DNA from: UBA935 sp031556725
Lineage (GTDB): Bacteria > Bacillota > Clostridia > Lachnospirales > Lachnospiraceae
Length of the DNA stretch: 64,000 nt
Assembly: GCA_031556725.1 (NCBI GenBank)
Contig: JAVBSL010000009.1
Coordinates: 124,001-188,000 of the forward strand
Reading direction: 5' to 3'
The position numbers and the translations under genes are program-made. Under the pieces are notes generated by a model. The model was not told where the DNA came from, did not search any database, and saw nothing but the letters and a program-made list of their open reading frames with translations. Every line of letters starts with the position of its first letter. Positions within the stretch are counted from its first letter, which is position 1. Shown one piece after another: positions 14,606 through 23,631 of this stretch.

Positions 14606-16309
14606 ATGAAAACAATAAAAATCAAATTAATGATACCCGTGATTGGCATGATGGTCTTTTTTATGGTGGTTATGGCACTGCAGGTCAATAATACCCGCAA
14701 CAGTTCTACCGTGGTAAACCGTATGGAAACAAAAACCTTTCGTTCTATGATCCTTGCCGAAGAACTGAAGCTTCATGTAATTCAGATTCAGCAGTGGCTA
14801 ACCGACATCAGTGTCACCAGAGCCGCCGAAGGTCTTGATGACGGTTATGACCTTGCCAGAGAACATTTTAACGAAGCCAATGCTATCCTTGACGAATTAC
14901 GTACCATTAATCCCGAAAGAACCAAAGAAATTGATGCTATCACTTCGGCGCTTCTTCCCTATTATGAAACCGGTCAAAAAATGGCTGACGGCTACATCAA
15001 CCAGGGAACCGCTGCCGGTAACGAACTAATGGATGAATTTGACGGCACATCCGAAGCCATCAATGCTGCTGTTGATGCTTTTAACGAGTTTGCCAAAGTA
15101 CAGAATATGACCGAAATCGCCTCCTTAAAGGATGATGTCGATCAAAATGTCAACATCGCCAATATTGCCTTGGCAGCCAGTATCCTTATTACTGCGCTTG
15201 CCTTTATCTATGTCCGTATCGGAGTTGTTAAACCGGTTCTCTCCGTCTTGAAAAAGCTGCGCAACATGCCCAAATTAAAAAGTGCTCCCAGCACCGATTC
15301 CATCAAAGGAAGGGATGAAATTGATACCCTTTCCCTTTTAGCCGACCAAACTGCCAAAGACTTAAACGGGCTGATGGATACTATTTCCAAAGAAATAAAC
15401 GAAAAATCTTCCGCCATCGATTCTGCTTCTTCGGAAATCACCCGGTTGATTGAAGATTTGAATAAGGAAGTCTCTTCTATATTAGAGGTTACAGATGCCC
15501 TGTCCGGTGGTATGGATATCAATTCTGCCGGTGTTCAGGAAATGAATGCCACCACTGAAGAAATCAACGCATCTTCGGCTTCCATCTCCGAGGAATCAGC
15601 CAAAGGACTGGAAAATGCCAAATCCATCGACAAACGGGCTGCCGAATTAAAAAACAATGCCGCCGTATCCATTACTACAGCCCGAAATATCTATAATGAT
15701 ACACAGAAAAAATTATTGGAAGCAATCGAATCCTCCAAGCAGGTTTCTCAAATCACCGAGCTTTCCAATGCCATCATGAATATCGGTGAACAAACCAACC
15801 TGCTGGCCCTTAACGCTTCTATCGAAGCCGCCAGAGCCGGCGATGCCGGAAGGGGTTTTGCCATTGTTGCCGAATCCATCAAGGGTCTGGCCGATGAATC
15901 AAAAGAAACCACGGAACAGATTAATACCATTACTGCTGCTGTTACCCAAGCTGTGGAAAATCTCTCCGCCTGCACCGTACAGCTAATGAATTTTATCAAC
16001 CAGAATGTTATGACCGACTATCAGACGCTGGAAGATATCGGCCGGTCCTATAGCGAGGATGCGCATTTTATCAGTAATTCTTTAACTAACTTCAATGAAT
16101 CCGCCAATGAATTGAGCAGTGCTTTACATACCTTATCTCAGTCCATTGAAGATATTGCTCGTTCTACTAATGAGGGGGCGGCCGGTGCTTCGGATATCGT
16201 CGAGCGCAACCATGCTATGCAGCAAAGCCTGCAAAGTATCCTGAATATGTCACGAACCCTGAATACCTCTTCAAAGGACCTCAAGGAGCTGATTGCAAGT
16301 TTTGAATAA
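14606..16309 (+). CDS. Methyl-accepting chemotaxis protein
   Basis: A 567-residue chemoreceptor. Helix 1 (about 7-26) and helix 2 (about 187-207) flank a periplasmic-side domain of about 160 residues predicted to be helical. A HAMP-like segment follows helix 2. The signalling hairpin tip lies near residues 390-430 (GEQTNLLALNASIEAARAGD, then GRGFAIVAESIKGLAD), the region that binds CheA/CheW. It is divergently placed from the first sugar importer, so chemotaxis to the same sugar is a reasonable guess. CGGAGGG lies five to seven bases before the ATG. Confidence 0.95.
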   Translation: MKTIKIKLMIPVIGMMVFFMVVMALQVNNTRNSSTVVNRMETKTFRSMILAEELKLHVIQIQQWLTDISVTRAAEGLDDGYDLAREHFNEANAILDELRTINPERTKEIDAITSALLPYYETGQKMADGYINQGTAAGNELMDEFDGTSEAINAAVDAFNEFAKVQNMTEIASLKDDVDQNVNIANIALAASILITALAFIYVRIGVVKPVLSVLKKLRNMPKLKSAPSTDSIKGRDEIDTLSLLADQTAKDLNGLMDTISKEINEKSSAIDSASSEITRLIEDLNKEVSSILEVTDALSGGMDINSAGVQEMNATTEEINASSASISEESAKGLENAKSIDKRAAELKNNAAVSITTARNIYNDTQKKLLEAIESSKQVSQITELSNAIMNIGEQTNLLALNASIEAARAGDAGRGFAIVAESIKGLADESKETTEQINTITAAVTQAVENLSACTVQLMNFINQNVMTDYQTLEDIGRSYSEDAHFISNSLTNFNESANELSSALHTLSQSIEDIARSTNEGAAGASDIVERNHAMQQSLQSILNMSRTLNTSSKDLKELIASFE

Positions 16310-16316
16310 CAAATTT

Positions 16317-16340
16317 AAGGAGCAGCAATTGCTGCTCCTT
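16317..16340. terminator. Palindromic hairpin between convergent genes
   Basis: A perfect 24-bp palindrome with a 10-bp stem (AAGGAGCAGC) around an AATT loop, eight bases after the chemoreceptor stop and five before the convergent Sel1-repeat gene ends. Flanking T-runs are weak on both strands. Confidence 0.6.
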
Positions 16341-16344
16341 ATCC

Positions 16345-17094
16345 TTATACTTCCTTTTTTGTCCGTTTCTTCTTTTCTTTATCCTGTTCAGCTTTCAGGG
16401 CTTGACATTCGGCCAATCGTCCAAACGCTTCCCGATGCCCTCCTCTTAAAGAATTTGTAAAATATTTAATCGCCATTTTCAGATCCGGTTCTACTATCAC
16501 GGTATCTTCGACGGTCACCCCGTTAAAATAACTTTCAGCCAAATAATACATACCTTCCGGATTTTCAGTTTCTGCAAATTGTACCAGTGCTTCAAATTCA
16601 TTTTGAGCTGCCCGAATAGCCAGTCTTTTTTTTCTTTCCTGTTTTTCTTTTTCTTCCCTGGCCTTTTTTTCTGCTTCCCATATCTTTTGGGCATATCGGT
16701 CATTCATTTGCTTTATACATTCCTGCTGCTTTTCTAAAGCCTTCGGGTATCCCTTGGCCAGCAACTGACTGAACCAATATAAAGCTTCTTCCAAATTCTC
16801 TACTACAACAGACATCCCCCTATTTTCAACGCCCCAAAGCTGTGCTGCGGCAACCAGATACTGCGACTTTTGATCACCGCTCAGAGCCTGACTGCGCAGC
16901 ATCTCAAATTCTGCTTTCAAAGCCTCTGCTTCTGTTACTTTTTCCTTTTCCGCTCTAATTGTACCATATATTTGACCTTCTGTAATTTCTCTGGCCTGCT
17001 GTTCAGCGTCCACCGATTCTTTCTGGGCTTTTTCCTTCGTTCTTTTTATGGTAACATTACCATCCAGAGTATCTACACAAAAGTGGACTTCCAT
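16345..17094 (-). CDS. Sel1-like repeat protein, highly charged
   Basis: A 249-residue cytoplasmic protein with two Sel1-type helical repeats: QYLVAAAQLWG...EEALYWFSQLLAKGYPKAL near residues 75-115, and GMYYLAESYFNG...KMAIKYFTNSLRGGHREAF near 180-225. They are separated by a Lys/Glu-rich segment (about 130-165) likely to form a long helix or coiled coil. Sel1 repeats mediate protein-protein contacts; no enzymatic domain is visible. No signal peptide. Function unknown. Confidence 0.7.
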   Translation of the reverse strand: MEVHFCVDTLDGNVTIKRTKEKAQKESVDAEQQAREITEGQIYGTIRAEKEKVTEAEALKAEFEMLRSQALSGDQKSQYLVAAAQLWGVENRGMSVVVENLEEALYWFSQLLAKGYPKALEKQQECIKQMNDRYAQKIWEAEKKAREEKEKQERKKRLAIRAAQNEFEALVQFAETENPEGMYYLAESYFNGVTVEDTVIVEPDLKMAIKYFTNSLRGGHREAFGRLAECQALKAEQDKEKKKRTKKEV

Positions 17095-17137
17095 ACCTTC
17101 TACCTTCCTTACTAAAAAATAACTAAATATATTTTTT

Positions 17138-17443
17138 CTATTTATAAACTTTTTTAATTACTCCTCTGGGATCCTTAATTATCAGAAAAATAAGCCAGAC
17201 CACCAGCCCCATTGCTACTTCTGAAAGCCCAAGGTACGCATCGTTAATCATATTCTCCAACGGAGGGGTAAAGTATTCCGCCTTTCGCTCGGCATATTCA
17301 AAAATCGCATCCACCAGCCACATCAGGGAAGCACCCCAATACATAAGCGATAACATGCCCATTTTCATGGTCGTATCCGGTAATTTCCGGTACCAGATAA
17401 TCGTTGTAATAATTGCTGCAAATACACTAATCAGTAATGTCAT
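17138..17443 (-). CDS. Small membrane protein, unknown function
   Basis: A 101-residue protein with three hydrophobic segments (about 2-17, 30-46 and 75-92) and a basic C-terminus (GVIKKVYK). Its ATG overlaps the stop of the gene before it (ATGA), so the two are translationally coupled. No family recognised. Both genes probably form one membrane unit. Confidence 0.65.
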   Translation of the reverse strand: MTLLISVFAAIITTIIWYRKLPDTTMKMGMLSLMYWGASLMWLVDAIFEYAERKAEYFTPPLENMINDAYLGLSEVAMGLVVWLIFLIIKDPRGVIKKVYK

Positions 17444-17832
17444 GCGATATCCCTCGATACCGGTGTTTCGTTCTCTTTATGTGCTCGCTTTTCCATGGCA
17501 TTGGATACCAGTACCATACCCACCCAAACAGCAGTAACCACAGCGGCCATCGCGACTCCCACCGTAACCATTTCATGCAACATCAAAGCAGTATTCTCAG
17601 CACTGCCTGCGGCTGTCAGAAAAGGAAACCATGGTGTGATTTCTCCATGCCACACGTGTTCAAATAACAACAGGGCAGACCCGCCCCACAGAAGGTTTTT
17701 CAGCCATTTCAGCTTTCTGGAAAAAGGAATCTTTACTTCTAAATTATCCGTCTTTTTCTCTCTTGATTCTACTGCTTTTGCCGCAACCGCTGCGATTACC
17801 GCCTCGCCTGCGGTAATAAGTACACATGCCAT
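17440..17832 (-). CDS. Membrane protein of 130 residues, unknown function
   Basis: It starts MACVLITAGEAVIAAVAA (a first helix, residues 1-19), followed by a charged loop, a second hydrophobic part (about 45-60) and a third (about 87-110). The loop ENTALMLHEMVTVG lies between helices. AAAGGAGG stands just before the ATG. I recognise no named family; it is coupled by a 4-bp overlap to the 101-residue membrane protein. Confidence 0.65.
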   Translation of the reverse strand: MACVLITAGEAVIAAVAAKAVESREKKTDNLEVKIPFSRKLKWLKNLLWGGSALLLFEHVWHGEITPWFPFLTAAGSAENTALMLHEMVTVGVAMAAVVTAVWVGMVLVSNAMEKRAHKENETPVSRDIA

Positions 17833-17872
17833 AATGATACCTCCTTTAAATATTTATTTTACTATATCACAT

Positions 17873-19246
17873 TTAACCAGTAAAATCATCATCCAAAATT
17901 TTTTTCTTTTTCCATATATTCATCTTATACAATACCACCAGCAGGATTGTTGAAATCGCATTACTGATCACTACCGAGTACCAGATACTTCTGACTCCCA
18001 TATGAAGCCATTTCTCGCATATGAACAGGACTGCAAACCGAAATATCCATAACCGGGAAGCATCCACCGCCATGGTAACTTCGGTATGACCGCTGCCCTG
18101 AAACAGTCCCATAGTACTGTTATAGATGCCGTTGGTAAAACACCATAATGCCATGATACTCAAAAAATCCGCTGCCATGGCAATAACATCCGGATCGGTG
18201 GCAAAGATACTGACGATTGCTGTGGAAACCGGCATTCTGGATAAAACAAATCCGCCTGCAAGCAGGAACAAGACACTGATCCGGCGGGAAATCCGATATC
18301 CTCTTTCCGCCCTGTCAAGCTGCCTGGCACCGATATTTTGCCCAACGATGGTGGATACCGCCGACCCGATTGCATTGGAGGGCAGTGAAATCAGGCCGTT
18401 TATTTTATTTCCGATCCCGTAAGCGGCCATCGCCTCGGTACCATACTGCAAAACATTCTTGCTCATTAATAAAAAGCCAAACTGCATGGTACTGCCGCCG
18501 ATGGCAGTGGGCAGTCCGATGATAATAATGCTTTTTAACTTATTTTTTTCAAATTTTATTTTCTTCAGATCAAGATACACCGCTTTATTTTTACTATGCA
18601 ATAAAATAAATGCAAACACAGCCGGTACTGCCGTTGCCACTACGGTAGCGGCCGCAGCTCCGGCCACCCCCCACCCCAGAATCAGCATAAATACCGGATC
18701 CAGGATCATATTGACCGTAATACCGCACAAGTTAAGAAGCATCGGCGTTACGGTATTCCCCTGGGCCTGATAAACTGATGTGAAAATATTGACCATATAC
18801 AGAAAGGGCATATTGAATATAACTATTCTCATATAAGTATTGGCGTATTCCCAGGTTTTACCCTCTGCTCCCAGCCAGGTCACAATATTTCCTGTTGCCA
18901 GGAATATGACACCGGCACAGATTAACGCAAAAATCATGGCACAGGCAAAAATCTGGTTGGCCATGGAACGGGCATCCTCGTGTTTTCCGGCCCCGATATA
19001 CTGAGCAATCAGAACCGCTCCCGCCACAGTGATACCGGCCCCGAAATTAATTACGATATTTTGCAGCGGTGTCACCAGATTAATGGCCGCCAGTTCATGA
19101 GTTCCCAGTTTTCCCAGCCAGAAGGTATCAGTCAGATTATACATGGTCTGCAGAAAACTGTTCATAATCATGGGAATAGTCAATGACAGTATTGCTTTTA
19201 CAATACTGCCATTTAAAATCAAATCATGATTCGCTTTTTTTGTCAT
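17873..19246 (-). CDS. MATE-family multidrug/metabolite exporter
   Basis: A polytopic transporter of about 457 residues with twelve predicted helices. The N-terminus has the MATE pattern LSLTIPMIMNSFLQTMYNL followed by TDTFWLGKLG, and the same pattern recurs in the second half. MATE proteins export cationic compounds using Na+ or H+. I start it at the ATG giving MTKKANHD because GGAAGG lies eight bases upstream; an upstream start would overlap the acetylesterase gene. It is the last gene of the acetylesterase/Lpl-importer operon, so a sugar-linked role is conceivable but unproven. Confidence 0.88.
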   Translation of the reverse strand: MTKKANHDLILNGSIVKAILSLTIPMIMNSFLQTMYNLTDTFWLGKLGTHELAAINLVTPLQNIVINFGAGITVAGAVLIAQYIGAGKHEDARSMANQIFACAMIFALICAGVIFLATGNIVTWLGAEGKTWEYANTYMRIVIFNMPFLYMVNIFTSVYQAQGNTVTPMLLNLCGITVNMILDPVFMLILGWGVAGAAAATVVATAVPAVFAFILLHSKNKAVYLDLKKIKFEKNKLKSIIIIGLPTAIGGSTMQFGFLLMSKNVLQYGTEAMAAYGIGNKINGLISLPSNAIGSAVSTIVGQNIGARQLDRAERGYRISRRISVLFLLAGGFVLSRMPVSTAIVSIFATDPDVIAMAADFLSIMALWCFTNGIYNSTMGLFQGSGHTEVTMAVDASRLWIFRFAVLFICEKWLHMGVRSIWYSVVISNAISTILLVVLYKMNIWKKKKILDDDFTG

Positions 19247-19247
19247 T

Positions 19248-19913
19248 TTAAAAACCTTCCACCAGCAAGTCTCTATAAATTCCGTCAAGTTCTTTCAGTC
19301 CTTCGGCGATACATCTGCCAAAAGTCACTGCACCCGCATATCGCAGATGGGTATTGTCTGCCGAACCATCCGGTTTTGACAGCATATACCACTTTTCGGT
19401 TTCCGCTGCCCCAGCCCGCGCTAATGCATCTCTGCTCTTACCGTTTAAATCCGCCAGGGGTACATGAAACTCCTTAGCCGTCTGCTTCATGGCTGTTACA
19501 TAATCGGTATGCTCACCGTCTCCAAGCTGTCCGTTGTCCAGAAAACAGCGCCGCTCCAACGGTGTGATCAGCACCGGATAAGCACCCTTGCCACGTGCCG
19601 CCGACACGAATTTTTGCAAATTTTCTTTATATCCTTTAAAGGGTTCTGTATAACGTTCGATATCCTCTATCTTTTCATCATTATGACCAAACTGAATAAA
19701 AAGAAAATCGCCTTCCTTCATTTCTTCTTCAATCACCGCCAGCCGGCCCTGATCGATAAAACTTTTCGTGCTTCTTCCATTGATGGCATGATTGATAATT
19801 TCAACGTCTTCCCGGACAAACAAACGAAATGCCTGCCCGATGCCCGTCTGGGGATATGTCAGGATGCTGTTATAAGCCACCGTGGAATCCCCTGCCCAAA
19901 AAATTCTGCTCAT
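19248..19913 (-). CDS. Rhamnogalacturonan acetylesterase-like SGNH hydrolase (CE12 type)
   Basis: A 221-residue SGNH/GDSL esterase. Block I is FWAGDSTVAYN with nucleophile Ser10, block III QFGHND supplies Asn78, and block V ADNTHLRYAG supplies Asp186 and His189. The GDSTVA start and the short length match CE12 enzymes such as Bacillus YesT, which remove acetyl groups from rhamnogalacturonan. There is no signal peptide, so it should act on imported oligomers. Its ATG overlaps the preceding permease stop by one base (TAATG). Confidence 0.85.
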   Translation of the reverse strand: MSRIFWAGDSTVAYNSILTYPQTGIGQAFRLFVREDVEIINHAINGRSTKSFIDQGRLAVIEEEMKEGDFLFIQFGHNDEKIEDIERYTEPFKGYKENLQKFVSAARGKGAYPVLITPLERRCFLDNGQLGDGEHTDYVTAMKQTAKEFHVPLADLNGKSRDALARAGAAETEKWYMLSKPDGSADNTHLRYAGAVTFGRCIAEGLKELDGIYRDLLVEGF

Positions 19914-20761
19914 TACTCTTTCACCGCACCTGCATTAACACCTTTCACAAAGTATTTCTGAAGGAACGGATAAACAATCATAAAGGGAAGGATCGCTACG
20001 ATAACCGCCGCGTTCTTTACGGTATTTTCCGTTGCCGCTCCCGTCGCTCCGGGTAAGTCACTACCCATGATAACACTTCTTAATTTCATCTGGAAATTAT
20101 AAAGATCAGCATTGGTAATATATAATTTGTAGTGCGTATAATCGTTCCAGAAGGCTACTGCAAACATCAAACCGATGGAAGCCAGCGCTGCCTTGGAAAG
20201 GGGCAATACGATCTTGGTGAAGGTTTGCATCGGTGTACATCCATCCAACGTTGCCGATTCAAACAAACTGGTTGGGATACCTTCAAAGAAGTTACGCATC
20301 AGGACCAGATTGTAGATATTGATGGCCGGAAGAAGCATAACACTCCATAAAGTGTTAGTCAGATGCAGGTTCTTCATTACCAGATATAAAGGAATCATAC
20401 CGCCTTCAAAGATCATGGTAAACAGCAGGAAGTTTGCAAAAAAGTTTCTGCCGGGCATATCCCATTGGATCAGCACATAGGCACCCATAGTTGACAGCAG
20501 CAAGCCTAAAGCGGTTCCGCCGAGGGTGGTAATGAAAGATACAATCAAGGGGCGGTAAAGAGTCTTATTGGTAAATACCGATAAGTATCCGTCAAATCCG
20601 AACTTTTCCGGCCACAGTTTCATACCGTATGCTGTCCGCATATCCAGGGAATCCACGATAACCTTCCACATGGGAATCAAAATAATCAGACAGATAATGA
20701 TAAAAACCAATCCATTTACCAAATTAAATACGGGAATTTTTATTTTTTTCTTTGTTTTCAT
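19913..20761 (-). CDS. Oligosaccharide ABC permease (LplC/YtcP type)
   Basis: A 282-residue permease with six helices and an EAA loop (ESATLDGCTPMQTFTKIVL). The C-terminus KYFVKGVNAGAVKE is characteristic of LplC-like subunits. The ATG giving MKTKKKIKIPVF has AGGAGG upstream; a longer frame adds 25 residues without a ribosome site. It follows the LplB-like gene by 10 bp and is coupled to the acetylesterase gene. Confidence 0.92.
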   Translation of the reverse strand: MKTKKKIKIPVFNLVNGLVFIIICLIILIPMWKVIVDSLDMRTAYGMKLWPEKFGFDGYLSVFTNKTLYRPLIVSFITTLGGTALGLLLSTMGAYVLIQWDMPGRNFFANFLLFTMIFEGGMIPLYLVMKNLHLTNTLWSVMLLPAINIYNLVLMRNFFEGIPTSLFESATLDGCTPMQTFTKIVLPLSKAALASIGLMFAVAFWNDYTHYKLYITNADLYNFQMKLRSVIMGSDLPGATGAATENTVKNAAVIVAILPFMIVYPFLQKYFVKGVNAGAVKE

Positions 20762-20771
20762 AATCCGCCTC

Positions 20772-21728
20772 CTAAACGATTCCGCGTCCGTCACGTACTT
20801 TTTTACTGATTTCGTTACATATGAGCACCAGCACACAGGCTACCAGTGATTTGAACAAACCTACTGCCGTGGTATAACCGTAATTGGGGATGGCCCCGCT
20901 GTTAAAGGTCTGGTAGTAAATATAGGTCTGCAATACATTGGCTTTCTCCATTACCGCATCATTCTGCATAACGAATACTGATTCGAACAGGTTCATAACC
21001 TTTGCCAGATTCAGAATGAGAACCGTAATAATTGTATTTTTAATGGCTGGGAAAGTGATAAATTTCATTTTCTGCCAACGTCCGGCACCATCTATCGCTG
21101 CTGCTTCGTAAATCTCTGTATTTATTCCGGCCAGTGTTGCCAGGAAAATAATGGTTCCAAAGCCGGTTTCTTTCCAAATGTTAATGACGTAATACGCAAA
21201 TCGCCACCAGTTTTTATTTCCCAAAAAATATATTTCTTTACCGGCATCTAAAATACCGGTGGACACTAAAAATGAGTTAACCATACCTGCCGATGTGGGG
21301 GACATGATCAGGGAAAATACCGATGCGGTCACAACCCATGACATAAAGTGCGGCAGATAAATGATTGTCTGTGCAACTTTTTTAAATTTCAAACTGATAA
21401 TTTCATTCAGTAATAGGGAAAGAATAACTGCCATTCCCGTATTCAGAATAAGCTTCAGAAAACTAAGTTCCAGTGTGTTTTTAAATGCCAGCCAAAAATT
21501 CGGCATGGAAAACATTTTTGTAAAGTTAGCCAGCCCCACAAACACCGGCTCCCTGATTCCTTTGTACTCTGTGAAGGCATAAAAAATACCGGTCATCGGA
21601 ACATAAAAGAATACTGCCGCAAACAGAAATACCGGTAAAAACATCAAATAAAATCCCCTGTATTTAAATATTTGTGCTTTTAACTTAGCACGATCCACCT
21701 TACTTACACTCTTATTATTTTTGCTCAT
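20772..21728 (-). CDS. Oligosaccharide ABC permease (LplB/YtcP-partner type)
   Basis: A 318-residue permease. After a basic N-terminus (KSVSKVDRAKLKAQIFKYR) come six helices and an EAA loop (YEAAAIDGAGRWQKMKFITF). The start is the ATG giving MSKNNKSV, with AGAGG ten bases upstream. LplB-type permeases work with large binding lipoproteins and often import rhamnogalacturonan or other plant-wall oligosaccharides. No ATPase gene is present. Confidence 0.92.
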   Translation of the reverse strand: MSKNNKSVSKVDRAKLKAQIFKYRGFYLMFLPVFLFAAVFFYVPMTGIFYAFTEYKGIREPVFVGLANFTKMFSMPNFWLAFKNTLELSFLKLILNTGMAVILSLLLNEIISLKFKKVAQTIIYLPHFMSWVVTASVFSLIMSPTSAGMVNSFLVSTGILDAGKEIYFLGNKNWWRFAYYVINIWKETGFGTIIFLATLAGINTEIYEAAAIDGAGRWQKMKFITFPAIKNTIITVLILNLAKVMNLFESVFVMQNDAVMEKANVLQTYIYYQTFNSGAIPNYGYTTAVGLFKSLVACVLVLICNEISKKVRDGRGIV

Positions 21729-21753
21729 ATCCGCTTTTCCTCTCTCAAGAAAA

Positions 21754-21791
21754 CGGAGCCATAGAACGATTTTCAATATTCTATAGCTCCG
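21754..21791 (-). other. Intercistronic hairpin between binding protein and permeases
   Basis: Arms CGGAGC-C-ATAGAA (21754-21766) and TTCTAT-A-GCTCCG (21779-21791) pair with one position that is a G-U wobble in the minus-strand RNA and a mismatch on the other strand. It lies between the binding-protein and permease genes, matching the hairpin at 12974-13005. Confidence 0.7.
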
Positions 21792-21826
21792 CGCTATCAC
21801 TTCTTCGGAATTTATTTCTTAATTTC

Positions 21827-23392
21827 TTATCTGTTTAAAGATTCTACAATTGTGTTGGACCAGTTTTCACCGCCATCGGCTTTAAACTTAGCCATTCCGT
21901 CTTCCACTGACATACCCTGGGTTACAACCTGAGCGATGATTTCTTTCTTCAAAGTCATCAAGTCACCATTGTACTGGCTCATTTCTTCGGTTGCCACAAC
22001 CAGATCGGTCATATGAGAATTATTATTAAAGATTTCTGCTGCATTTTTTACTTCTGCTGATACTGCAGTAGGATCGTTTGCCAAAACGGAAATGGCAAGC
22101 AGGGGAGCAATGTGGTTCTTGGTATACTGTGCACCTTCTGCATCAGCATCTTCCAGGAAGTGGAATTCGCCTTCAGCATAGGTCTTGCCGCATACTTCTT
22201 CGGCTGCTGTTGACCAGTGAGTACCTTCTACACCATAGGTCCACAGGAACTGTACATCACCGCCGTCTAACATGGTTTCAATGAAATATTTGAATACGCC
22301 TTCAGGATTTTCACATTTTTCGGTAATACACCATGCGGGAGCGATACGTTCCACATAAGAACCAACTTCTGCGATGGGTTTCATAGCTACTAAATCGGAA
22401 GGAAGGTCATTTGCTTCCAGATTGTTCTTTAACTGGCCTGCCCAGTCACCTGCCCAGTATGTAAATACGCCGAATTTATCTTCATAGAATTTGTTACGGC
22501 AGTCTTTGGTTCCGTTGGTCAGGGATTCCTTATCAATATAACCTGCTTCATAAGCCACTTTCATTCTTTCCAAAGCACCCTTCATGGATTCTTCGGCAAA
22601 TCCGTCTGCCCAGGTACCATCCGCTTTCATATAGAAGCTGGGGTATGCATCCTGATAAAACTCAGGCAGATAGTTAATGTAAGGATCTTCGTTACCGATC
22701 AGACCGGCTGCGGATACTGCATAGGTATCACCATCTTTGCCGTTTCCATCGGGATCGCCGGTGGTAAATGCTTCGATCATGGCAAGATACTCAGCATAAT
22801 TGGTGGGAACAGTAAGTCCACAGTTATCTAACCATGACTGTTTAACATAAGTAACACAACCGTTACCACGAGCCGGAGACATTCCGTAAAGAGCACCATT
22901 CAGCTTCATTCCTTCAACAACACCTTCATTTACGATCCGGCCGGAAGCCTTCAGTTCGGAATTGTCATATGCTTCTGCCATATCCCAAAGGACACCTTCC
23001 GAAGCATAACCGGGATAAAAGGTCGATCCTAAAAGGATAACGTCCGGCCAGTCGCCGCTTGCCAATGTCTGGCCTAAAACATCATAATATGCATCATGGT
23101 CGGGCTGGATGATTTCCAACTCAATACCGGTTAACTCTTCCCACTTCTTTTCAAAAGCATCCCTGCCTCTGGCCTGGGTTACTAATGTAGAGTCTGCCAT
23201 AATGGTAATTTTCTCAGGCTTCACAATTTCCGACTCGGCTGCTGCCGGTTCTGCTGCTTCAGTTGTAGCGGCAGCGGTTTCGGTTTTGGGTGCTGTTTCG
23301 GTTTTGGGGGCCTCTGTTTTGGAACTGCATCCAATAATCAGAGATGATGCCATTGCTGTTACTAAAAGCAACGATATTAATTTGTTTTTCAT
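21827..23392 (-). CDS. Large extracellular binding lipoprotein (LplA type)
   Basis: A 521-residue solute-binding protein. The signal MKNKLISLLLVTAMASSLIIG ends at lipobox Cys22 and is followed by a Lys/Thr/Glu/Ala-rich linker. The mature domain is of the long LplA/YtcQ kind, with DPDGNGKDGDTYAVSAAG near residues 214-231, a segment that resembles the calcium-site loop seen in this family. AAGGAGG precedes the ATG. It is the first gene of the operon continuing into LplB-, LplC-, acetylesterase and MATE genes. A LacI-type operator lies about 40 bp upstream of its start. Confidence 0.92.
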   Translation of the reverse strand: MKNKLISLLLVTAMASSLIIGCSSKTEAPKTETAPKTETAAATTEAAEPAAAESEIVKPEKITIMADSTLVTQARGRDAFEKKWEELTGIELEIIQPDHDAYYDVLGQTLASGDWPDVILLGSTFYPGYASEGVLWDMAEAYDNSELKASGRIVNEGVVEGMKLNGALYGMSPARGNGCVTYVKQSWLDNCGLTVPTNYAEYLAMIEAFTTGDPDGNGKDGDTYAVSAAGLIGNEDPYINYLPEFYQDAYPSFYMKADGTWADGFAEESMKGALERMKVAYEAGYIDKESLTNGTKDCRNKFYEDKFGVFTYWAGDWAGQLKNNLEANDLPSDLVAMKPIAEVGSYVERIAPAWCITEKCENPEGVFKYFIETMLDGGDVQFLWTYGVEGTHWSTAAEEVCGKTYAEGEFHFLEDADAEGAQYTKNHIAPLLAISVLANDPTAVSAEVKNAAEIFNNNSHMTDLVVATEEMSQYNGDLMTLKKEIIAQVVTQGMSVEDGMAKFKADGGENWSNTIVESLNR

Positions 23393-23430
23393 AAAAACCT
23401 CCTTGATTTGAGTTTATTAGTTTTTCGTGA

Positions 23431-23444
23431 TGTAAGTGCTTTCA
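23431..23444. promoter_or_regulatory. LacI-family operator (imperfect), leader of the Lpl operon
   Basis: TGTAAGTGCTTTCA, read on the minus strand as TGAAAGCACTTACA. It differs at one position from the site in front of uxaB (TGTAAGTGCTTACA). Its place between promoter region and start codon would suit a roadblock repressor. CcpA cre boxes look similar, so catabolite control is the alternative. Confidence 0.6.
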
Positions 23445-23555
23445 CGTCTGTAATCACACCTTATCATTTGCTTGTTATTTACGCAAGAAACAATTTTTGA
23501 ATGAGGATACATTTTTTATTATTGCTGCATAAAAGGCCTGTATTTATCACGTTTT

Positions 23556-23569
23556 TGTAACCGCTTACA
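23556..23569. promoter_or_regulatory. LacI-family operator between Lpl operon and AraC gene
   Basis: TGTAACCGCTTACA, identical base for base to the site at 39861-39874 in front of the LacI-family gene. It lies two bases upstream of the -35 box of the AraC-type gene and could influence both divergent units. Confidence 0.75.
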
Positions 23570-23571
23570 TA

Positions 23572-23600
23572 TTGTTTTTTTTTTGAATAAATGTTAGAAT
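23572..23600 (+). promoter_or_regulatory. Promoter of the membrane-bound AraC regulator
   Basis: TTGTTT, 17 nt, TAGAAT, ending 31 bp before the chosen TTG start. Confidence 0.6.
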
Positions 23601-23631
23601 AAGTTTGACTTTACTAAAGGGGGTACACATT

